From Actinomycetales bacterium (GTDB lineage Bacteria; Actinomycetota; Actinomycetes; Actinomycetales; Microbacteriaceae): DNA of 48,904 nucleotides. A program made the position numbers and the translations under genes. Below are positions 44,003 to 48,904 of this stretch, one piece after another. The DNA lies in the NCBI GenBank assembly GCA_015655415.1, contig JAATFB010000101.1, positions 1 through 48,904 on the forward strand, read 5' to 3'. Under the pieces are notes generated by a model that did not search any database, was not told the origin of the DNA, and was given only the letters and a program-made list of their open reading frames with translations. Positions within the stretch are counted from its first letter, which is position 1. Every line of letters begins with the position of its first letter.

Positions 44003-44590
44003 GTGAGCACAGCCGCGCCCGGGCGCGTCAGCCCGGATCGCTATTGGATGGCCGCTCTCGCGCGCGCCGTCGTCGCTCTCGTGGCAGGCGGGGTCATCAC
44101 GTTCGATCCCGAGCATTCGGCGAGGGTCGGCATGCTCGTCTTCGGGGCGTACGCCTTGATCGAGGGCGTCGTCGTCGGTGCAAGCGGAGCGCTGGTGCGG
44201 GATTCCCTCACGCGATGGCTGTTCGTCGCGCAGGGCGCGTTCGGCGTGCTCGTGGGCGTCGCCGCGCTCACGCTCAACGGCTCCGGCCTCGGTGTCCTGC
44301 TGGGCGGTGTGACCTTCTGGGCCGCGCTCACCGGCGCGGCCGAGGCGTACTGCGGATTCCGCGCGCGGGGCCGGCTCGGCCTCGCCCGGGACTGGATGAC
44401 GGTCGGCGGCCTGACCCTCATCCTGATGATCGTGTATCTCCTCATTCCGCCGGACTCGGTGCTGGCGGTGGGGCTCTTCGGCGCCTACGCCGTGGTCGTC
44501 GGCGTCTACGTGGCGATCGGCGCCTTCACCCTCAAGTTCGGACTGGTGCACGGGCACGCCGACGAGAACGCTTCGGAGAGACACGCGTGA
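44003..44590 (+). CDS. HdeD/DUF308-like membrane protein
   Basis: This 195-residue protein has about six hydrophobic helices in repeated pairs (WMAALARAVVALVAGGVITF, GMLVFGAYALIEGVVVGASG, MIVYLLIPPDSVLAVGLFGA), as in the HdeD/DUF308 family of small membrane proteins with unclear function. GTG 44003 has GGAAGAGG upstream. The stop overlaps the next gene by four bases (GTGA), so the two are coupled. Confidence 0.75.
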   Translation: MSTAAPGRVSPDRYWMAALARAVVALVAGGVITFDPEHSARVGMLVFGAYALIEGVVVGASGALVRDSLTRWLFVAQGAFGVLVGVAALTLNGSGLGVLLGGVTFWAALTGAAEAYCGFRARGRLGLARDWMTVGGLTLILMIVYLLIPPDSVLAVGLFGAYAVVVGVYVAIGAFTLKFGLVHGHADENASERHA

Positions 44591-44934
44591 GCTCTGACGA
44601 CAAGTCGCCCGAGGGGCGCACCCCCAGCCTGCGCGAGCGCATGCGGCCCGTCGAGTTCCTCGCGATCGCGGCGGTGCTCGCGCTGTTCGTCGGCGTCGTC
44701 GTGCTGCTGGCCACCCGCGAGCCGGTCCTGGCCCTGATCTTCTTCGGTGTGGCGTTCATCGCGACGCTCGTCGTGCTGGCGCTGTTCGTGCTCGGGTTCA
44801 AGCCCGATGAGGCGGAGCGCGAGGAGCTCGGCGGGCACGACCCAGGGCATCCCGAGCTGCCGGACGCCGGAGGGCACGACGGCGGTCCCGGGAACGGCGG
44901 CACCCCCGGTGGTCCGCGCAACCCGCACGACTGA
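44587..44934 (+). CDS. Small two-helix membrane protein
   Basis: This 115-residue protein has two hydrophobic helices (EFLAIAAVLALFVGVVVLL and ALIFFGVAFIATLVVLALFV) and an acidic, G/H/P-rich soluble tail ending PGGPRNPHD. No named family is recognised. GTG 44587 overlaps the HdeD-like stop by four bases. It is the last gene before the mobile region; its stop lies at the edge of a tRNA-like sequence. Confidence 0.72.
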   Translation: MSSDDKSPEGRTPSLRERMRPVEFLAIAAVLALFVGVVVLLATREPVLALIFFGVAFIATLVVLALFVLGFKPDEAEREELGGHDPGHPELPDAGGHDGGPGNGGTPGGPRNPHD

Positions 44935-44949
44935 AGGCCGTGAGGTCAC

Positions 44950-44981
44950 GGGATCGACGCCCGTCGGAGCTGCCACCGAAA
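44950..44981 (+). other. tRNA 3'-end-like sequence, candidate attachment site
   Basis: TCACGGG, a seven-base loop ATCGACG, and CCCGT form a five-pair T-arm-like hairpin. It is followed by seven bases, one base and CCA (CGGAGCTGCCA), the geometry of a tRNA 3' end. The upstream part does not make a full tRNA, and the T-loop lacks the canonical TTC. Its place next to an integrase relic suggests an att site. No second copy is seen to the right within the window. Confidence 0.3.
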
Positions 44982-44993
44982 AGTCGCGGCGGA

Positions 44994-46294
44994 TCAGGGT
45001 TTCTTCCGGCCCGCCGCTTCGTTTCTCCGCCAGTTCTGCTGAGTGCGGGCCATTCTTGGGCCATTTCCGCGGTCGGACTTGCCCTTGCGCCCTGCCCCAG
45101 CTCCCTTGCCGGTGCCGCCGCTGAGGGCTTGGTCGAGCACGGCTCCGGCGCGCCGCGCGACGCCCTCGCGGGCACGGGAGTATCGCTCGGTGACCTGGAG
45201 GCTGGAGTGCCCGAGGGTCGCCAGCACGTCCGGTGCGCTGGCCCCGGCGTCGAAGAGAATCGTGGCGAAGGTGTGCCGGAGGTCGTGCATCCGCAGGTCA
45301 GGTCGGCCGATCGCCACCCGCAACACGTCCCAGTCGACGGCACGGCGCGCGTTGTGGTTGGTGAGCCGACCGCCGTCGGGACCGGACAGGAGCAGGTCGT
45401 CCGGCTTCTTGCCGCGGGCGGCGTCTTCGACATGGGGACGCAGCGCGGCGATGAGCGGCACCTCGCGGGACTTGTGACTCTTGGGGCTCTGCTCCACCAG
45501 CTCGCCATTCCTGCCGGGGCTCAGCGACCGGCTGACCCGGATGATGTTGTGCGAGAAGTCCACGTCGCGCACCCGCAGCGCGGTCGCCTAGCCCGCACGC
45601 ATCCCCGTGTAGACGAGGGTGGCGAGGTAGCGCCGGTACACGCCCTAGGGGACGAGCGCGAGCAGGGTGGCGACCTGCTCCAGCGTCAGGGCGCGGGAGA
45701 TGGGCGAGACGGAATCGCGCATGCTCGGCCGCTTGACCTCACGGGCCGGGTTGTAGTCGATGAAGCGGGAGCGCCGCGCGGCGTCCAGCAGCCGGGACAG
45801 CACCGCGAGGGCGTCGTTCTTGGCCGACGCGCCGCCGGGCCAGGTGACCATCGCGGACTCGATCATGGGCGAGGTGATGTCCTCCAGCCGGTGCCGCCCC
45901 AGGCTCGGCTTCACCCGCAGCCGCCAGCCGACGTCGTAGCAGCGCGCGGTCGCCGGACGGACGGACGCCTCGATCGCGGGCCAGTACCGCTCGTGCCACT
46001 GCTCCAGTGTCATCGAGCCGTTCGGGTTCCGCCCGGCGATGACCTTCTCCAGCTCGCGCTTCGCCTCCGCGAGCGTGAGGAAAATGCGCGAACGCTCGGC
46101 CGCTCCCCCATCCACGCTCGGGCCGACGACAAGGATCTGATACCGCTGTCGGTCGGCACGCCAGCGGATGCCCTCGGGCAGCCCTGGCTGAGCGGAAGGC
46201 GCGCGCCGCGCAGCTCCACGAGCTCACCCGGCGCCCACTCGACCAGGGGCCGACGACGCCGAGCCGCGGGCTCGGGCTGTAAGTGCTCCCGCAT
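44994..46294 (-). pseudogene. Tyrosine-type site-specific integrase, one frameshift and two amber stops
   Basis: The N-terminus (MREHLQPEPAARRRR, from ATG 46294) continues after a missing base near 46186 into GIRWRADRQRYQILVVG, then an AP2/SAM-like core with LTLEQWHERYWPAI. The catalytic domain has YTGMRAG (Arg), HDLRHTFATILF, LGHSSLQVTERYSRA (Tyr) and a basic tail, so all catalytic motifs remain. Two TAG codons break it in frame, at 45645-45647 (after LALVP) and 45588-45590 (after MRAG); at both, family members usually have Glu (GAG). The three lesions make it inactive unless the stops are misread. It probably marks the edge of an integrated element. Confidence 0.85.
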
Positions 46295-46383
46295 GGTGAG
46301 CTACAAACCACGGGTCTTCGTCAGATGATCGGCGCCCCGGCGAATCCCGCCGCTCATTCCACCACGCCGTCCGGCGGCTGCTG

Positions 46384-48021
46384 TTACTGAGACGACCAGG
46401 CAAGTACGGCCAGCTCTGCCAGCTTCACCTGCCGCTGCTCGATTTCTGCTCGACCCCAGCTCACGCCAGTTGCCAACTCACTCGTAAGCGATAAATTCGA
46501 GCCCGCGTATGCCGCCTTCTTCGTTTGGAGCGGCTTGTCGCCGAGGTCGCGATTCAACTTCTTCTCAAGCAGTGCCAAATTCCCAAGGGTATGGACGAGC
46601 TCCGCAAGGTCCGGATCAGCCGACCCTTTGCTCTCGGGGTACACATGTTCGATGTTGAACGAAGTTGATGACCACTCGATCGGAGTAGGCGTCGTACCCG
46701 CCTTGATCGCCGCCGCGCGTTCGATCATCGCGAGAAGGTACTTCGCGCGAGTCGTCGTCACCGCGCCATAGTTCAGGAAGGCCTCCTTGAACTTGCCATC
46801 CGAGGGAATCAGCTTTGCAAGATGCGAACGAACTTGCGGCTGAGTCGTTGCCGTCTTATCGGTGATCGCAATTGCTGCCGTTCCGAATGCCTCTTCAGCG
46901 ACTTGTCCGCCCAACCGGCCGTCGACCTGTGCCCGGATCGACCACTTAGCCATCTTCACCAGGAGCTTTGACGCCGGCGTCTTATTCATGTTCGCGAAGG
47001 CTGCGAGGAGCGTGGGGAAGCTGCTCTCGAAACCGAAGCGGCGATAGGCGAGTAGTCCATCGCGGACGTCTGAATCCTGGGAGGACCAATATGCGTCGTC
47101 CGGGTTCCGAAGTGCGCGGTAGATGACACGCGCCTTCGCCAGCCCCTCAACATACTTCCGCGGGACGGCACCCGGACGTTCCAAGTCCGACTGTATCGCT
47201 CGATACAGCCGTCTAAGCGTCACCGCGCCTCGGCGCGATGCGTACTCGTGCCTGATGAAACGCACCAGGTCATCCGGCTTCTCGAAGTCGGCCTCCAAGG
47301 ACACCCACTCGTGCTGGAAATAGGAGATGTGCTCGCCAGCCTTGCTGAAGAGATAGTTCTTCAGCAGGTCTGCCGTGGTCAGGTCGGCGCCCCGATCATT
47401 GAGCGTCTCGAAGATCACATATGCCTCGCCGAGCCCGCTGGCGACCGCCACCAGGACTTGGACTCTCTCGATGAGCTGCGCCGATACTTGCATGATCGCG
47501 GCGTAGTCGTCTGCGATCGGCGCGATCTCACGAAGATGTGCAAGGCATGCGTCATAGCAACCTGCAAGTAAATGCTCGTCCGGTACCTGATCGCGACGTC
47601 CATCAAGTAGCTCGTTGAAGGCCGGCAGGTCCTTCGGGCTGAGGATTAGGCGCTCCACATTCGCTTCCGCGGAGAGCACATAGCCACGCAGGTACTGCTT
47701 CTCGACCTCCGCAGCCTGATCCACCTTCCCGTACTCGCTCAACAGATCCCGGATGGCGATGAAGAACACAGCGGTCGTCGCAAGCCGCTGCTGACCGTCG
47801 ACAATCTGCAGCCGACCCGAGCCGGAGCTTGGCTGCGCGAAGACCACCGTGCCCATGAAGTAGGCGTCGTCACGGTCCCTCGCGGACTTGAGGTCCTGGA
47901 GGTACTCCTCCACGTGCTCCTTGTTCCAGGAGTATGCGCGCTGATACTCGGGCACCTGCAGGAGTTTGTCTCCGAGTAGGTGACCGATCTGATCGTGGTC
48001 GAAGTCGGTGTCGTTCGCCAT
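46384..48021 (-). CDS. DUF262/DUF1524 protein, GmrSD-like putative type IV restriction nuclease
   Basis: This 545-residue protein fuses an N-terminal DUF262 (ParB-like nucleotidase fold) domain with PEYQRAYSW (24-32) and IVDGQQRLATTA (DGQQR at 75-79) to a C-terminal DUF1524 HNH nuclease with FNIEHVYPES (His459) and LGNLALLEKKLNRDLG. Such proteins cut modified phage DNA in GmrSD-type and related defence systems. The middle is helical. ATG 48021 with a weak GAGACGG is chosen; the frame runs further upstream. It has different codon use from the core genes (more AT at third positions), consistent with transfer. Confidence 0.83.
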   Translation of the reverse strand: MANDTDFDHDQIGHLLGDKLLQVPEYQRAYSWNKEHVEEYLQDLKSARDRDDAYFMGTVVFAQPSSGSGRLQIVDGQQRLATTAVFFIAIRDLLSEYGKVDQAAEVEKQYLRGYVLSAEANVERLILSPKDLPAFNELLDGRRDQVPDEHLLAGCYDACLAHLREIAPIADDYAAIMQVSAQLIERVQVLVAVASGLGEAYVIFETLNDRGADLTTADLLKNYLFSKAGEHISYFQHEWVSLEADFEKPDDLVRFIRHEYASRRGAVTLRRLYRAIQSDLERPGAVPRKYVEGLAKARVIYRALRNPDDAYWSSQDSDVRDGLLAYRRFGFESSFPTLLAAFANMNKTPASKLLVKMAKWSIRAQVDGRLGGQVAEEAFGTAAIAITDKTATTQPQVRSHLAKLIPSDGKFKEAFLNYGAVTTTRAKYLLAMIERAAAIKAGTTPTPIEWSSTSFNIEHVYPESKGSADPDLAELVHTLGNLALLEKKLNRDLGDKPLQTKKAAYAGSNLSLTSELATGVSWGRAEIEQRQVKLAELAVLAWSSQ

Positions 48022-48049
48022 CAGCCGTCTCGTCTTGTCATTCGCATGT

Positions 48050-48601
48050 TCAATAGAGCTTTCCCCTCGCCGCATCCACGAACTTCGGCACTCCGGCACG
48101 GGTAAGCGCGAGCAGGAAGTCATCGACGGTCATCGCCGGAGAGTCGTACCCTTCGACGAGTCCAACCAGGGCGCGGAGTGTGGGCGCGTGGTAGAGGTCG
48201 AGCTGGTCCAGGAGGAAGTCGTCGGGGTGGACGACTTCGAGGTCGAACGGCTCGACCGACCCCGCTGGGAAGTCCTTCGTGTTGAAGGTCACGAGCACCT
48301 CGGCACCACCCCGGACGGCGGCGGCGAGGACGTGCCGATCCTTCTCGTCGTTCGTCATCGTCGGCACCAGGTCGTCGTAGCCGGTGACCAGCGCATCGGC
48401 GAAATAGTGCTCCATCGTGCCGACGCGCTTCTCGACGAGCGTCGGGTCCTCGCCGTTCTTCACGAGGTTCTTCGCCAGCTCGAACAGGACATCCTTCGAC
48501 CACAGCGGCCGGAACAGCCCGCGGTCAGCGAGTTCGAGGATGAAGTCGTTGAGCAGCGCCCCGTAGAGAACGTTGGTGTCGAAGAAGGCGGGAAAGCTCA
48601 C
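48050..48601 (-). CDS. PIN-domain toxin
   Basis: This 183-residue PIN-domain protein is probably a VapC-like endoribonuclease. Acidic residues expected for the metal site are Asp8 (FDTNVLYGALL), Glu41 (LFELAKNL), Asp88 (NDEKDRHVLAAA) and Asp110 (FNTKDF). GTG 48601 overlaps the stop of the HTH gene by four bases (GTGA), so it is translationally coupled to the upstream antitoxin. The DUF262 gene follows after 28 bases, so all three may be one transcript. Confidence 0.85.
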   Translation of the reverse strand: MSFPAFFDTNVLYGALLNDFILELADRGLFRPLWSKDVLFELAKNLVKNGEDPTLVEKRVGTMEHYFADALVTGYDDLVPTMTNDEKDRHVLAAAVRGGAEVLVTFNTKDFPAGSVEPFDLEVVHPDDFLLDQLDLYHAPTLRALVGLVEGYDSPAMTVDDFLLALTRAGVPKFVDAARGKLY

Positions 48602-48904
48602 TCAGCGTCCAGCTCCGCACGACGCTTCACATCAGCCGGTTTGCCGACTTGGACCTTCGCCCCGCGACTGGCGCGCTGCAACTCGCGTAGCGCGGCGCGG
48701 CGTTCGGTACGGAAGTTCGCCTGGTAGGCGACCAGGTCCTCTAGCTGGACACGACGGTGGCGGCCGGGCTTGTCGTAAGCGATGTCCCCGGCCTCCAGGA
48801 GACGGACCAGCGTCGGGCGGCTGATACCGAGGAAGTCCGCGGCCTGCTGCGTCGTCATGCTCATGCCCTGCGGCACGATCGTGATGCCTTCGCCTGCGGC
48901 GAGC
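48598..48904 (-). CDS. Helix-turn-helix (excisionase-type) antitoxin, 5' end beyond window
   Basis: This DNA-binding protein has an excisionase-like HTH (TTQQAADFLGISRPTLVRLL) and a wing (DIAYDKPGRHRRVQLEDLVA), followed by a basic C-terminal tail. GTG 48876 could start it, but the frame upstream stays open to the edge, reading LAAGEGITIVPQG, which matches the N-terminal part of longer HTH antitoxins paired with PIN toxins. I therefore treat it as partial. It overlaps the toxin gene by four bases and would be expected to repress the pair. Confidence 0.78.
   Translation of the reverse strand, partial: LAAGEGITIVPQGMSMTTQQAADFLGISRPTLVRLLEAGDIAYDKPGRHRRVQLEDLVAYQANFRTERRAALRELQRASRGAKVQVGKPADVKRRAELDAE

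Noticed and set aside
44905-44981. Complete tRNA gene
   Set aside because: The T-arm and acceptor geometry fit, but no D-arm or matching 5' acceptor strand exists, and a CDS covers the 5' half.

Overview
The window is chromosomal DNA from a high-GC Gram-positive bacterium, almost certainly an actinobacterium of the Microbacteriaceae type (Microbacterium/Leifsonia-like). The evidence is strong GC bias at third codon positions, many GTG starts, the replication-origin gene order gyrA-gyrB-dciA-recF-gnd-dnaN-oriC-dnaA-rpmH-rnpA-yidD-yidC-jag-rsmG-parA-parB, a mycothiol gene pair, and a Rv3909-like (DUF6049) gene next to murJ. No database search was possible; every family name comes from reading motifs.

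Layout. (1) 1-15 kb is the origin region. gyrA (cut by the left edge), gyrB, a DUF721/DciA gene, recF, gnd, dnaN and dnaA lie on the minus strand; rpmH, rnpA, yidD, yidC, jag, rsmG, parA and parB lie on the plus strand. DnaA boxes sit on both sides of dnaA and three parS sites flank rsmG, parA and parB. Replication initiation, origin segregation and membrane-protein insertion are therefore together. (2) 15-26 kb holds ddl, a PLP aminotransferase, trxA-trxB, murJ and its DUF6049 partner on the minus strand, cca on the plus strand, and a translationally coupled mshA-mshB-like pair on the minus strand (cell wall, redox and tRNA maturation). (3) 26.4-33.2 kb looks like an insertion: a decayed IS256-type transposase fragment, a LuxR-type regulator, and a divergent 1,324-residue cell-wall protein with eight DUF11-like repeats and an LAFTG sorting signal. 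Degenerate copies of one short repeat lie at both ends. (4) 33.3-37 kb is the rpsF-ssb-rpsR-rplI operon, followed by dnaB with several DnaA-box-like sites in its leader. (5) 37-45 kb is accessory metabolism: two alpha/beta hydrolases, a thioesterase, a DUF302-like protein, an ohr/ohrR peroxide module, a HemK-like methyltransferase and two membrane proteins, with two GC-rich minisatellites. (6) 45-48.9 kb is the edge of a mobile or defence island: a tyrosine integrase broken by one frameshift and two amber codons, a DUF262/DUF1524 (GmrSD-like) nuclease, and an HTH/PIN toxin-antitoxin pair that runs off the right edge.

Most of the window is ordinary housekeeping DNA. I do not see a clearly undescribed system. 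The parts most worth a second look are the LuxR/adhesin insertion, the DnaA-box cluster upstream of dnaB, the ohrR operator/promoter and the defence-island edge.
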